Positions 50,911 to 59,857 of a stretch of DNA of 64,000 nt are shown in pieces. Positions within the stretch are counted from its first letter, which is position 1; each line of letters starts with the position of its first letter. Both the position numbers and the translations under genes were made by a program. Below the pieces are notes generated by a model that was given only the letters and a program-made list of their open reading frames with translations, did not search any database and was not told the DNA's origin. Source of the stretch: Jiangella ureilytica (GTDB lineage: Bacteria; Actinomycetota; Actinomycetes; Jiangellales; Jiangellaceae); assembly GCF_004348545.1 (NCBI RefSeq), contig NZ_SMKL01000013.1, positions 1 through 64,000 of the forward strand. Reading direction: 5' to 3'.

Positions 50911-51817
50911 GGTGAGGGTCCAGCACGTCGCGCAGCCAGTCACCGAGCAGGTTCATGCCGAGGACGGTGAGCATGATGTAGACCCCCGGAACGGTCGCCA
51001 GCCAGGGCGCCTCGAAGATGTAGGCCTGACCGTCACGGATCATCGAGCCCCAGCTCGCGTCCGGTGGCTGCATACCGAACCCGAGGTAGCTCAACGAGCT
51101 CTCGGTCAGCACGGTGCGGCCGAGCTCGAGGCTGGCCACCACGCACAGCGAGCTGACCAGGTTGGGGAAGACATGCCGCCGGATCAGGTTACGGTCTGGT
51201 GCGCCGAGTCCGATGCTGGCGTCGATGTAGTCCTCCTCCCTGATCCGCAAGACTTCCGCCCGCATGAGCCGCGCGTAGGCGGGCCAGCTCGTGACGCCCA
51301 GCGTCAGTGCGGTGTTCCAGTAGCCGGTGCCGAGCACCGCCGCGATGAACAGGGCGGCGATGATGGTGGGCAGCGCCAGCTGCGCGTCGACGACCCTCAT
51401 GATCAGGTTGTCGCGCCAGCCCGAGTAGAACCCGGCGATCGCGCCGAGCGTGACGCCGATGGCGGCCCCGAGGATGAGGGCTGCCAGCACCACGCCGAGT
51501 GATGCGCGGGCGCCGGCGAGGACCCGGGCAAGAACGTCACGGCCCAGGTTGTCGGTGCCGAGCAGGTGGTAGCCCGCCTCGCCCTCGGTGCCGGGCGGGA
51601 GCAGCCGGTCGGTCAGCACCTGCTCGTTCGGATCGAAGTCGACGATGATCGGACCGAAGATCGCGCTGAGCGCGACGAACGACGCCATGACGATGCCGAG
51701 CACGCCCAGCCGATGTCGCCGCCACGCACGCCGCCACCGGCGCCGTGGCCGGACCGGACGGGCCGGACCGTCGGCCGGACGGCCGTCGGTGCCGGCCGGA
51801 GTCTTCGTTGCGCTCAC
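50903..51817 (-). CDS. ABC importer permease, DppC/OppC type
   Basis: A 304-residue permease of the DppC/OppC subgroup. An Arg-rich N-terminus (RPRRRWRRAWRRHRLGVLG) leads to the first helix, then a periplasmic loop with the GTDNLGRDVLARVLAGAR motif, and the EAA-type cytoplasmic loop VLRIREEDYIDASIGLGAPD. Six transmembrane segments are expected. It starts with GTG at 51817, 31 bases after the paired DppB-type permease, and overlaps the ATPase gene at its end. The three form one importer core. Confidence 0.94.
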   Translation of the reverse strand: MSATKTPAGTDGRPADGPARPVRPRRRWRRAWRRHRLGVLGIVMASFVALSAIFGPIIVDFDPNEQVLTDRLLPPGTEGEAGYHLLGTDNLGRDVLARVLAGARASLGVVLAALILGAAIGVTLGAIAGFYSGWRDNLIMRVVDAQLALPTIIAALFIAAVLGTGYWNTALTLGVTSWPAYARLMRAEVLRIREEDYIDASIGLGAPDRNLIRRHVFPNLVSSLCVVASLELGRTVLTESSLSYLGFGMQPPDASWGSMIRDGQAYIFEAPWLATVPGVYIMLTVLGMNLLGDWLRDVLDPHHE

Positions 51818-51848
51818 CTCTGGACCTTTCGGCTCGTCCTGTGGCCGA

Positions 51849-52775
51849 TCAGTTCACCCGCACGCGCGGGTCCACGACCGTGTAGATGACGTCGGCGATC
51901 AGATTGATGAGGATGATCGCTGCGGCGGTGACGATGATGAATGCCTGGATGACCGGGAAATCGCGGACGTGCAGGGCTTGAACTGCGAGCCGGCCGAGTC
52001 CTGGATAGGCGAAGACCTGCTCGAGGACGATGGCGCCGCCGATGAGGTCGCCGAGGCGAAGCGTGAGCACGGTGACGATCGGAATCAGCGCATTGCGCAG
52101 GCCGTGCTTGATGACGACTTCCCATTCTCTCAAGCCCTTGGCGCGCGCCGTCCGGATGTAGTCCTTGTTCAGCACCTCGAGCAGGGCGGAGCGGGTCAGT
52201 CGCATGGTGAGTGGCACTGACGAGATCGACAGCGCGACAGCCGGCAGCACCAGATGCTGCCAGGTCCCCGTGCCGCCGGCGGGCAGGATCCGCAGGTTGA
52301 CCGCGAAGAAGATGATCATCAGGATGGCCAGCCAGAACACCGGCACCGACTGGCCGAGCACGGCGAGCACGCGCGCGACGGAGTCGATGAGGGAGCCCGG
52401 GCGGATGGCGGCGATCACGCCGATCGGAATGGAGATCACGATCGCCAGCAGGAGCGCCAGTACGGCGAGCAGCAGCGTGGCCGGCAGCCGTTCCGCGACC
52501 AGTTCCACCGCGGGCACGCCCTGGCTGTAGGAGTCGCCCAGGTCGCCGCGGACGATGTCGCCGAGAAAGGTGACGTACTGCTGCCAGACCGGAACGTCGA
52601 GGCCGAGGCGTTCGCGGATCTGCTGCAGCATCTCTTCGGTGGGGTCGCTGCCGGCCAGCATGGCGACGGGATCGCCGACGAATCGTGTGACGAAGAAGAC
52701 CAGCGTGATCAGCAGGAAGAGTGTCAACAATCCGTAGAACGCCCGACGCGTGAGAACTCCACCGAGGTCATGCAC
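51849..52775 (-). CDS. ABC importer permease, DppB/OppB type
   Basis: A 308-residue permease of the DppB/OppB subgroup. It begins LTRRAFYGLLTLFLLITLVFFVTRFVGDP, has a characteristic periplasmic segment (RLGLDVPVWQQYVTFLGDIVRGDLG) and the EAA loop LNKDYIRTARAKGLREWEV, with six helices. It is the first gene of its unit, directly behind the promoter at 52835-52862. With the next two genes it forms a complete importer core whose receptor is probably the lipoprotein at 45295-46887. Confidence 0.94.
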   Translation of the reverse strand: MHDLGGVLTRRAFYGLLTLFLLITLVFFVTRFVGDPVAMLAGSDPTEEMLQQIRERLGLDVPVWQQYVTFLGDIVRGDLGDSYSQGVPAVELVAERLPATLLLAVLALLLAIVISIPIGVIAAIRPGSLIDSVARVLAVLGQSVPVFWLAILMIIFFAVNLRILPAGGTGTWQHLVLPAVALSISSVPLTMRLTRSALLEVLNKDYIRTARAKGLREWEVVIKHGLRNALIPIVTVLTLRLGDLIGGAIVLEQVFAYPGLGRLAVQALHVRDFPVIQAFIIVTAAAIILINLIADVIYTVVDPRVRVN

Positions 52776-52834
52776 GTCAGTCCTCCTGGCCTTCGCGTCA
52801 TTGCGAACCGAGGAAGTGTCCCCAGGTATCCATC

Positions 52835-52862
52835 ATTGTATACATTGCTGTGTTCAGCGCAA
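52835..52862 (-). promoter_or_regulatory. Sigma-70-like promoter of the second importer unit
   Basis: On the minus strand TTGCGC (52857-52862) and TACAAT (52835-52840) are 16 bases apart, 60 bases before the permease start. AATGTATACAAT spans the -10 and is a near-perfect palindrome around TGTATACA (52837-52844), like the sites of many FadR/GntR-family repressors. ATGATGG follows, an element also seen at the other three promoters of this region. A hairpin just upstream ends the preceding unit. Confidence 0.62.
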
Positions 52863-52865
52863 GGC

Positions 52866-52892
52866 GCGCTGGAAACGGTCGGACTCCAGCGC
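52866..52892 (-). terminator. Stem-loop at the end of the Ldh-family gene
   Basis: GCGCTGG at 52866-52872 pairs with CCAGCGC at 52886-52892 (7-bp perfect stem, 13-base loop), beginning three bases past the stop codon of the oxidoreductase gene. The next promoter starts within four bases, which marks this as a unit boundary. There is no U-tract. Confidence 0.5.
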
Positions 52893-52895
52893 CGG

Positions 52896-53948
52896 CTACG
52901 AGCCGACGGCGGCGCCGTCGAGCAGATCCTCGGCGCTGAGACCCACCCGGTCGGCCGCCGCGCACACGGCGGCCCAGGTCTTCTCCGGGATCTCCAGCGG
53001 CGTCAGGCTGCGGGCCCGCCTGCTGGCCGCCTCCGGGTCGCCCGGCACCAGCACGCGATCGAAGCCGGCGGCCGGCGGCACGCTCCGCAGCCGGTCGGTG
53101 ACGGCCGCCGTCGCCGCGTGGTAGCTCTCGATGCTCCGGAAGGCCGCCGCGTTGACGGCGAAGAGGAAGCCGCCGGTACGTTTGGTGTTGTTCGTGTAGG
53201 CGTCCGCGCCCGAGAACGGGCCGCTCAGCAGCTCGGCGATGACCGACAGCGCGTAGCCCTTGTGACCGCCGAACGGGACGAGGTGGCCGCCGTCGTAGTA
53301 GTCTGCCGCGTTCGTGGTCGGCTGCCCGTGCTTGTCGACGACCGCTCCGGGTGGCAGCGGCTCGTCCTTGGACAGTGCCACCTTGACCTTGCCCGCGGCG
53401 ATCGCCGCCGTCGCGAAGTCGAGGGTGACCGGATGGTCCTCACCGGTCGGCACCGAGAAGGCGACCGGATTGGTCCCCAGCGACGGCGCGGCCCCGCCGA
53501 ACGGCGCAACGGTGTAGCGTGCTCCGCTGCCGGCCGCCATGAACATCGCGATGTCGCGGTCGGCACCGCGCTCGGTGAACAGCGCCAGCCGGCCGGTATG
53601 GTTCATCCGCACGATCGTCACCGCGCTGACCTGCGACTCCAGTGCCTTCTCGATGGCCAAGTCGGCCGCGTAGTTTGCGGCCACCTGACCGAAAGCCCAG
53701 TTCCCGTCGACGACCGCGGTGGTTCGCGTCTCCTGGAGGACGGTGGGACTGGCCGTCGGGACGATCGCGCCGTCGAGGACGGCCCCGACGTACTGCGGGA
53801 TGCGCTGGATGCCGTGTGAGTCGTGGCCGGCCAGGTGGTTGTCGGCGAGTGCCGCGGCCACCTGCTGGGCGTGCTCAACGGGGGCGCCGGCCTGCACGAA
53901 GATCCGGACGGTCAGCTCCCGGATCTGGTCGATCGAGAACGAGGGCAT
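52896..53948 (-). CDS. Ldh family (malate/L-lactate dehydrogenase-like) oxidoreductase
   Basis: A 350-residue NAD(P)-dependent enzyme of the type-2 malate/L-sulfolactate/L-lactate/ureidoglycolate dehydrogenase family, unrelated to Rossmann-fold dehydrogenases. Family motifs are LADNHLAGHDSHGIQRIPQY near residue 35-54, NHTGRLALFTERGADRDI near 115-132, FGGAAPSLGTNPVAFSVPTG near 148-167 and PFGGHKGYALSV near 222. All expected active-site regions are present. It would interconvert a 2-hydroxy acid and a 2-oxo acid. AGGAGG lies six bases before the ATG. It is the last gene of the unit that starts at the second receptor and probably processes a 2-oxo or 2-hydroxy acid made by its neighbours. Confidence 0.92.
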   Translation of the reverse strand: MPSFSIDQIRELTVRIFVQAGAPVEHAQQVAAALADNHLAGHDSHGIQRIPQYVGAVLDGAIVPTASPTVLQETRTTAVVDGNWAFGQVAANYAADLAIEKALESQVSAVTIVRMNHTGRLALFTERGADRDIAMFMAAGSGARYTVAPFGGAAPSLGTNPVAFSVPTGEDHPVTLDFATAAIAAGKVKVALSKDEPLPPGAVVDKHGQPTTNAADYYDGGHLVPFGGHKGYALSVIAELLSGPFSGADAYTNNTKRTGGFLFAVNAAAFRSIESYHAATAAVTDRLRSVPPAAGFDRVLVPGDPEAASRRARSLTPLEIPEKTWAAVCAAADRVGLSAEDLLDGAAVGS

Positions 53949-53958
53949 CGGTGACCTC

Positions 53959-54684
53959 CTAGACGTTGGCGCCGTCGACCGGGTGCAGCCGGTCAGATGT
54001 GCCGAGGCGGACGCGATCCGCGGGGTTCATCGTGGCGAGCTCGGCGAGGTACGACTTGGCCGCGCGCAGGATGGTGCGATCGTGCCGGGTGAGGGTGGCG
54101 ACGGTCTCGTCCAGCCGGCCGGCCAGCAATTCCGGCGCCACGTGTTCGGTGACCAAGCCCAGCACCCAGGCCTCGTTGCCCGGCACGGACCGCCCTGTGA
54201 GCACCAGTTCGGTCAACCGCCGTTCGCCCAGCCGGTTGAAGAGCCGGGACATCACGCCGCGTGGCGCGAAGCCCAGGACCACCTCGTCGAACGCCAGACG
54301 CGCGTCGTCGGCGGCGATCGTGACGTCGCAGCAGGTCGCCAGTAGCGCACCGAACCCGGCCGCGCGGCCCTTGACCGCTGCGACCGTCGCGCCGCCGAAC
54401 GCCCCGAACGCGCCGAACACGTCCTTGGTCATCGCTCGCCACTGCTCGTGCGTCCACCTGGTCGACACCTTGGGCGACTCGTTGTGGTCGCGGCCGGTGC
54501 AGAAGTCCTCGCCGACCGCCTCGATGCTCACGACCGCGCACTCGCGCTCTTCGGCCTCGCGCAGGCACCGGACCAAGGCGTGCATCATGTCACCGCTGAA
54601 CGCGTTGCGGTGGTCCGGCCGGTCGAGTGTGATCCGCAGCGCGGTGCCGGCCAGCTCATGGGTCAGGTCGGCGCGGGCGGTCAT
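53959..54684 (-). CDS. Enoyl-CoA hydratase/isomerase family protein
   Basis: A 241-residue crotonase-fold protein. Oxyanion-hole regions are FCTGRDHNESP near residue 60 and GRAAGFGALLATCCDVTIAAD near 108-128, followed by LAFDEVVLGFAPRGVMSRLF, again with one clear Glu. It is a paralogue of the crotonase at 48027 (same G-R-D-H-x-E and W-x-x-x-x-x-W-x-A segments). Its ATG overlaps the stop of the enolase-superfamily gene (ATGA), suggesting that the two act in sequence. No acyl-CoA ligase or CoA-transferase lies in the window, so the CoA ester, if one is used, must come from elsewhere. Confidence 0.92.
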   Translation of the reverse strand: MTARADLTHELAGTALRITLDRPDHRNAFSGDMMHALVRCLREAEERECAVVSIEAVGEDFCTGRDHNESPKVSTRWTHEQWRAMTKDVFGAFGAFGGATVAAVKGRAAGFGALLATCCDVTIAADDARLAFDEVVLGFAPRGVMSRLFNRLGERRLTELVLTGRSVPGNEAWVLGLVTEHVAPELLAGRLDETVATLTRHDRTILRAAKSYLAELATMNPADRVRLGTSDRLHPVDGANV

Positions 54685-55805
54685 CGCGCACCGGCCGGCT
54701 GGTGGCGCTCGACCGTCTCGAGTGACTCCTGGAACCCGTCCTCGCGTATTTCGAGGCCGAGACCAGGCGCGTCCGGCAGCCGCAGCACACCGTTCTCGGG
54801 CAACGGCGGGTCGCGGTAGATCATCGGAGCGGAGTTCCAGACGTCCATGTGGAACTCCACCCGCCACCCGTTGGCAACGGCGCCCTGCAGATGCATGTTG
54901 TACAGTGGCCAACCGCCGCCGTTGGCGATCGGCGTGTTCCAGGCGCTGGCCAGCGCGGCCACCTTTGCGCCCTCGGTGTAGCCGCCGAGGTGCACGACGT
55001 TGGGCTGCAGGATGTCGACCGCCTCATTCATCAGCAGCTCACGATGGCGGGCGAGCGACCCCTCGTTCTGCCCGGCGGAGATCGGGATGCTGGTCTTGCG
55101 GCGAAGGATCGCCAGCAGGCGCGGGTCGTTGCCCCATACCGGCTCCTCCAGCCAGGTGATCCCGTACGGCTCGAGCAGCTGGCACAGGCGCATCGCGTGT
55201 GGAAGCTTGAACTTGTAGTTCGCGTCCAGCATCAGCTGGACGCCGTCGCCGACGGCTTCGCGCACCGCGATGACCCGGGCGGCGTCCTCGTCCGGGGCCT
55301 CGCCGTTGCCGTACTCACCGACGCGGATCTTGAGCTTGTCGTGACCCTTGCCGACCAGTTCCTTGGCGACCTCGCCGAGCTGCTCCCGGCTGTACGCCCG
55401 CAGCCCGAAGGTCGTGTAGGCCGGGACGGTGTTCGAGTACCCGCCGAGCAACTGCCAGACCGGCCGGCCGGCGTCCTTGCCCTTGATGTCCCACAGGCCG
55501 ATGTCGATCGCGCTGAGGGCGGAGGAGAACGCGCCGGTCTGTGCCCGCGCATTGAGCTTCGCCTGCAGCTCGTCGAACCGCCGCTCGGTGGCGAGCGGGT
55601 CCGTGCCGACGAGGAGCTCGCGACACTCGTTGTTGATCATGTTCTGGACGACGTATCGCTGGCTGCCCGCGGTCAGCCCCCAGCCGACGATGCCGGAGTC
55701 GGTCTCGATCCGCACCAGGAGGAACTTGCGCACGACCGGCGCCTCGAGCAGAGGCACCTGGGTGGCGACGCGGTGCATCGTCGCCTCGACCTGCGTGATC
55801 TTCAA
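54681..55805 (-). CDS. Mandelate racemase/muconate lactonizing family enzyme, altered metal site
   Basis: A 374-residue enolase-superfamily enzyme. The capping domain spans about residues 1-125. In the barrel K159-I-R161 (LKIRVG) is the catalytic Lys motif, D194 (LMLDAN) and E220/E221 (WLEEP) are the first metal ligands, but the third ligand position is Q246 (ISAGQNEGS) rather than Glu. VDILQPNVVHLGG and the NGGGWPLYNMH segment with H305 follow. The Gln seems to be a subfamily trait rather than damage, since the rest is intact. The start codon is TTG at 55805 with GAGGTG six bases upstream, a rare choice that may lower translation. A dehydratase or cycloisomerase role on a hydroxy-acid is most likely. 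Confidence 0.88.
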   Translation of the reverse strand: MKITQVEATMHRVATQVPLLEAPVVRKFLLVRIETDSGIVGWGLTAGSQRYVVQNMINNECRELLVGTDPLATERRFDELQAKLNARAQTGAFSSALSAIDIGLWDIKGKDAGRPVWQLLGGYSNTVPAYTTFGLRAYSREQLGEVAKELVGKGHDKLKIRVGEYGNGEAPDEDAARVIAVREAVGDGVQLMLDANYKFKLPHAMRLCQLLEPYGITWLEEPVWGNDPRLLAILRRKTSIPISAGQNEGSLARHRELLMNEAVDILQPNVVHLGGYTEGAKVAALASAWNTPIANGGGWPLYNMHLQGAVANGWRVEFHMDVWNSAPMIYRDPPLPENGVLRLPDAPGLGLEIREDGFQESLETVERHQPAGAR

Positions 55806-55809
55806 ACGG

Positions 55810-57888
55810 TCACCTCATTGGGATCGGATGCGGCCCGGGGAAATGGCAGGCAACGGTGTGTTCCGAGGTGGGCGTGTACACCAGAGGCGGTTCCTGCTCG
55901 GCGCAGATCGACTGCGCCTTGAAGCAACGGGTCCGGAAGCGGCATCCCGACGGCGGATTCGCCGCGCTGGGAACCTCACCGGACAGCACGATGCGCGGGC
56001 GCTCGCCGGCGTCGACGTCGGCGACGGGGACTGCAGAGAGCAGCGCCTGCGTGTAGGGGTGCAGAGGGTTCTCGTAGACCGCGTTGTTGTCGCCGGCCTC
56101 GACCACCTTGCCGAGGTACATGACGGCGACGCGGTGCGAGATGTGGCGGACGACGGCGAGATCGTGGGCGACGAAGACGAACGCCATGTTCAGCTCGCGC
56201 TGCAGGTCCATCAGCAGGTTGATGGTCTGTGCCTGGACCGAGACGTCGAGGGCGGATACCGGCTCGTCGAGCACCAGCACGTCCGGATCGAGGATGATCG
56301 ATCGGGCGACGGCGATGCGCTGGCGTTGGCCGCCGGAGAACTCGTGCGGGTACCGGTCCGCGTCCTCAGCCCGCAGCCCCACCAGGTCGAGCACCCGACG
56401 AACGCGGTCGCGGTGCGATGGCCTCGGCGCGCCATGGATGCGCAGCGCCTCCCCGACCAGCGCGCCGACCTTCATCCTCGGGTCGAGGGAGGAGTACGGG
56501 TCCTGGAACACGATCTGCAGGCTCCTGCGCACGGACCGCAGCCGGTCGCGGTCGTACCCGGTGACGTCCTCGCCCTTGAACACGACACGGCCCTCGGTGG
56601 GGTCGACCAGCCGGACGATGGCCCGGCCGGTCGTCGTCTTCCCGCACCCGGATTCGCCGACGATGCCGAGCGTCTCGGCGCGGTGCAGCACCAGGTCGAT
56701 GCCGTCGACCGCGCGAATGGTTCCCACCGGCCGGCGTAGCACGCCGCGGACGATCGGGAAGTGGACCTTGAGCCCCTCGATCCGCAGCACCTCGTCCTGC
56801 GCCACCGCACGCCCGCCGGCGGCCTGGACCTCTGCGGCAGGGCGCGTTGCCAGGTCGGCGAACCGCTCTGCCGCGAAATGGCAGGCCGACCAGTGGGCAG
56901 GCTCGATCTGCTGCAGCGGCGGCAACTCGGTACGGCAGATCTCGCGACTACCGGCCTGATGACAGCGCGGCTGGAACGGGCAGCCGGGGGGAGTCTCGAG
57001 GGGGTCCGGCGGCCGGCCCTGGATCTGCGCGAGCTTGTCCATCCGCTCGTCGACGCGGGGTGAACTGGCGAGCAGGGCGTGAGTGTACGGGTGCCGAGGA
57101 TGGCGGAACACCTGCTCGACGTCGCCGACCTCGACCACTCGTCCGGCATACATCACCATGACGCGGTCCGCGGTCTCGGCAACGACACCCAGGTCGTGCG
57201 TGACGATGATCGCAGCCGCGCCGGTGCGCGCCTTCGCGTCCTTCAGCAGCCCCAGGATCTGGGCCTGGGTCGTGACGTCGAGAGCGGTGGTCGGCTCGTC
57301 CGCGATCAGGATGCGCGGATCGTTCGCGAGCGCCATGGCGATCATGGCTCGTTGCCGCATGCCGCCGGAGTACTGGTGCGGATACTCGTCGAGCCGCTGC
57401 TCGGGATTGGGGACGCCGACGATGCGCAGCAGTTCGGCAGCACGCTGGCGAGCGGCCTTGCGGCCGAGACCCTGCTGGTGGAACCGCAGCGACTCGACGA
57501 TCTGCGCGCCGATGCTGAGGACCGGATTGAGTGACGACATCGGATCCTGGAAGATCGTCGCGATCTCCTTGCCCTGGAGACTGCGCCGGGCGTTCGTGCG
57601 CATCGAGAGCAGGTCGCGGTCGCCGAGCCGGACCTGCCCGCCGACGACTCGTCCGTTCGGGGGCAGCAGGCCGAGGACCGACATCATCGTCACGCTCTTG
57701 CCCGAGCCGGACTCGCCGACCACTCCCAGCGTCTCGCCCGGGTAGAGGTCGAACGAGACGCCGCGCACAGCGGTCAGCCGGCCGTAGCGCGTGTCGAACC
57801 GAGTGACGAGGTCGCGCACCGAGAGCACGGGTTCCGGACCGCCGCGGTTCTTCTCGCGGCCGGTGATCGAGACGGGTTCGGCGACCAT
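55810..57888 (-). CDS. Fused double ATPase of second oligopeptide-type importer
   Basis: A 692-residue double ATPase with the same plan as the protein at 48739: Walker A GESGSGKS and GESGCGKT, signatures YSGGMRQRAMIA and FSGGQRQRIAVA, Walker B ILIADEPTTALD and VLVLDEPVSALD, and two Cys-rich C-terminal segments (PPGCPFQPRC, and PSGCRFRTRC). The ATG at 57888 lies two bases past the stop of the permease gene, so translation is coupled. It drives the permeases encoded directly upstream, with the lipoprotein at 59858 as receptor. Confidence 0.95.
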   Translation of the reverse strand: MVAEPVSITGREKNRGGPEPVLSVRDLVTRFDTRYGRLTAVRGVSFDLYPGETLGVVGESGSGKSVTMMSVLGLLPPNGRVVGGQVRLGDRDLLSMRTNARRSLQGKEIATIFQDPMSSLNPVLSIGAQIVESLRFHQQGLGRKAARQRAAELLRIVGVPNPEQRLDEYPHQYSGGMRQRAMIAMALANDPRILIADEPTTALDVTTQAQILGLLKDAKARTGAAAIIVTHDLGVVAETADRVMVMYAGRVVEVGDVEQVFRHPRHPYTHALLASSPRVDERMDKLAQIQGRPPDPLETPPGCPFQPRCHQAGSREICRTELPPLQQIEPAHWSACHFAAERFADLATRPAAEVQAAGGRAVAQDEVLRIEGLKVHFPIVRGVLRRPVGTIRAVDGIDLVLHRAETLGIVGESGCGKTTTGRAIVRLVDPTEGRVVFKGEDVTGYDRDRLRSVRRSLQIVFQDPYSSLDPRMKVGALVGEALRIHGAPRPSHRDRVRRVLDLVGLRAEDADRYPHEFSGGQRQRIAVARSIILDPDVLVLDEPVSALDVSVQAQTINLLMDLQRELNMAFVFVAHDLAVVRHISHRVAVMYLGKVVEAGDNNAVYENPLHPYTQALLSAVPVADVDAGERPRIVLSGEVPSAANPPSGCRFRTRCFKAQSICAEQEPPLVYTPTSEHTVACHFPGPHPIPMR

Positions 57889-57890
57889 GG

Positions 57891-58823
57891 CTACACCCTC
57901 TGCTTCGACTGCGGGTCGAGGACGTCGCGCAACCAGTCGCCCATCAGGTTGAAGCCCAGGACGACCAGCATGACCGCGGTTCCGGGGATGGCGGCAAGCC
58001 ACCATGCGGTGGTGATCAGCGGCTGGGCGGACCGGATCATCGAGCCCCAGCTGGCATCCGGCGGCTGCATGCCGAGCCCGAGGTAACTCAGCGAGCTCTC
58101 GGTCACGACCAGCCCTCCCATCTCCAGGCTGGCGACGACGAAGACGGTGCTGATCAGGTTGGGGATCAGATGGCGGAAGACCAGCCGCCGGTCGCTGGAG
58201 CCCAAGGCGACAGTGGCCTCGAAGAAGTCCAGCCCGCGCAATTTCAAGGTTTCGGCCCGGATCAGCCGGGCGTAGACGGCCCAGCTGGCAATGCCGAGCG
58301 CGACGGCAGTGTTCATGAACCCCGTGCCCAGGATCGTCGCGACCAGCAGAGCGCTGATCAGCAGAGGGATCGCCAGCTGCGCGTCGACCACTCGCATCAG
58401 CACGATGTCGAGGCGGCCGCCTCGGAATCCGGAGGTGATCCCGACGGTCATCCCAAGGCTGCAGCCCACGACGACACCCAGCGCGACGACGCTCAGCGAC
58501 GCCCGGCCGCCTTCGAGCACCCGGGCGAGCACGTCACGGCCGAGGTCGTCGGTGCCGAGGATGTGCAGCGTCGAACCGTCCCCGCTCTGCGACCACGGCG
58601 GCAGCAATCGGTCCGAGAGCTCCTGGGCGTTCGGATCGATGCCGAGGAGCCACGGCCCCACGATTGCGGCCAGCGCCATACCCACGACGATCACCGTGCC
58701 GATGATGCCTGTGGTGTGGCCGCGCAGGCTGCGGCGCCGGCGCCGGCCGGTAGCCGGTTCGAGCTCACCGATCGGCACGACGGGTTCGAGGTCCGCAACC
58801 CCGGCGGACTCCTGCCGGCGCAT
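57891..58823 (-). CDS. ABC importer permease, DppC/OppC type
   Basis: A 310-residue DppC/OppC-type permease. After a basic N-terminus (GRRRRRSLRGHTTG) come the first helix, a periplasmic loop with GTDDLGRDVLARVLEGGR, and the EAA loop TLKLRGLDFFEATVALGSSDRR; six helices in total. It is a paralogue of the permease at 50903. It overlaps the stop of the DppB-type permease by one base and is followed by the ATPase gene. Confidence 0.94.
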   Translation of the reverse strand: MRRQESAGVADLEPVVPIGELEPATGRRRRRSLRGHTTGIIGTVIVVGMALAAIVGPWLLGIDPNAQELSDRLLPPWSQSGDGSTLHILGTDDLGRDVLARVLEGGRASLSVVALGVVVGCSLGMTVGITSGFRGGRLDIVLMRVVDAQLAIPLLISALLVATILGTGFMNTAVALGIASWAVYARLIRAETLKLRGLDFFEATVALGSSDRRLVFRHLIPNLISTVFVVASLEMGGLVVTESSLSYLGLGMQPPDASWGSMIRSAQPLITTAWWLAAIPGTAVMLVVLGFNLMGDWLRDVLDPQSKQRV

Positions 58824-59752
58824 CAGCTGATCCTCACTCGCGGGTCGAGGACGGTGTAGATGATGTCGGTGATCAGCGTCACCAACAGCACCGACGCCGC
58901 CGTCAGTGTGACGGTGGCGAGCACCACCGGATAGTCGCGGAAGGCCATGGCCTCGGCCAGGACGCGGCCGACGCCGGGATAGGCGAAGACGGCCTCGACG
59001 ATGACCGTGCCGGCCACCAGGTCGCCGACGCGCAGTGCGATCACCGTCGTGACCGGGATCATGGCGTTGCGCAGCGCGTGCCGGCGCAGCACGGTGCGTT
59101 CCGGCAGCCCCTTGCTGCGTGCCGTCCGGACGTAGTCCTTGTTCAGCACCTCGAGCATGGCTGCTCGCGTGATTCGCATCAGCATCGGCACCACGCCGGT
59201 GGCCAGGACGATGACAGGCAGGACGAGATGTTGCCAGGTCCCGCGTCCGGTGGCCGGGACCCAGCCGAGCTGGACGGCGAACACGATGATCAGCATGATC
59301 GCCAGCCAGAAGTTGGGCAGTGAGTTCGCCGTCACCGCGCCCACCCGGGAGAGGTTGTCCAGCCAGGAGCCCGGCTTGACCGCCGCCAGCAGGCCCAGCG
59401 GCAGTGCGATCAGGACGCCGAGCAGCAGGGCGAGCAGTCCGAGCGTCAACGTCGCCGGCAGCCGCTCGGTGATCATGTCGAGCACCGGCCGTTCGTACCG
59501 CCAGGATTCGCCGAGGTCTCCGGTGAGCAGGTTGCCCATGTACGTGAGGAACTGCTGCCAGATCGGTTGGTCCAGGCCGAGCCGTTCCCGGATCGCGTCG
59601 GCCTGTTCCTGCGTACCGCCGTCCTCGCCCATCATCAGGTTGATCGGCGACCCGAGCAGGAAGAGCAGGTGGAACAGCACGATGATGAGTCCGAAGAGGG
59701 TGGCAACCGTGGCCACGACCCGCCGGCCGACGATGCCGAGGATCTCACCCAT
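58823..59752 (-). CDS. ABC importer permease, DppB/OppB type
   Basis: A 309-residue DppB/OppB-type permease with the expected first helix (VVATVATLFGLIIVLFHLLFL), the periplasmic RLGLDQPIWQQFLTYMGNLLTGDLG segment and the EAA loop LNKDYVRTARSKGLPERTV. It follows the receptor gene after 105 bases that hold a strong stem-loop (59781-59825). AGGAGCGAGG provides its ribosome-binding site. It pairs with the next permease. Confidence 0.94.
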   Translation of the reverse strand: MGEILGIVGRRVVATVATLFGLIIVLFHLLFLLGSPINLMMGEDGGTQEQADAIRERLGLDQPIWQQFLTYMGNLLTGDLGESWRYERPVLDMITERLPATLTLGLLALLLGVLIALPLGLLAAVKPGSWLDNLSRVGAVTANSLPNFWLAIMLIIVFAVQLGWVPATGRGTWQHLVLPVIVLATGVVPMLMRITRAAMLEVLNKDYVRTARSKGLPERTVLRRHALRNAMIPVTTVIALRVGDLVAGTVIVEAVFAYPGVGRVLAEAMAFRDYPVVLATVTLTAASVLLVTLITDIIYTVLDPRVRIS

Positions 59753-59780
59753 CGTGACACCTCGCTCCTTTGAACGACGC

Positions 59781-59825
59781 GGTCTCGCGCGGGTGGGTCG
59801 CAGGCGCTGCCACCCGCGTGAGACC
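59781..59825 (-). terminator. Intercistronic stem-loop after receptor gene
   Basis: GGTCTCGCGCGGGTGG (59781-59796) and CCACCCGCGTGAGACC (59810-59825) pair at 15 of 16 positions with a 13-base loop. It lies between the receptor lipoprotein stop (59858) and the first permease start (59752). Hairpins at this place in binding-protein operons protect the receptor mRNA or partly terminate, so that more receptor than permease is made. The same role is likely here. Confidence 0.72.
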
Positions 59826-59857
59826 TCGGACGTGCTGAGTCACGTTGTCGCCGCCGA

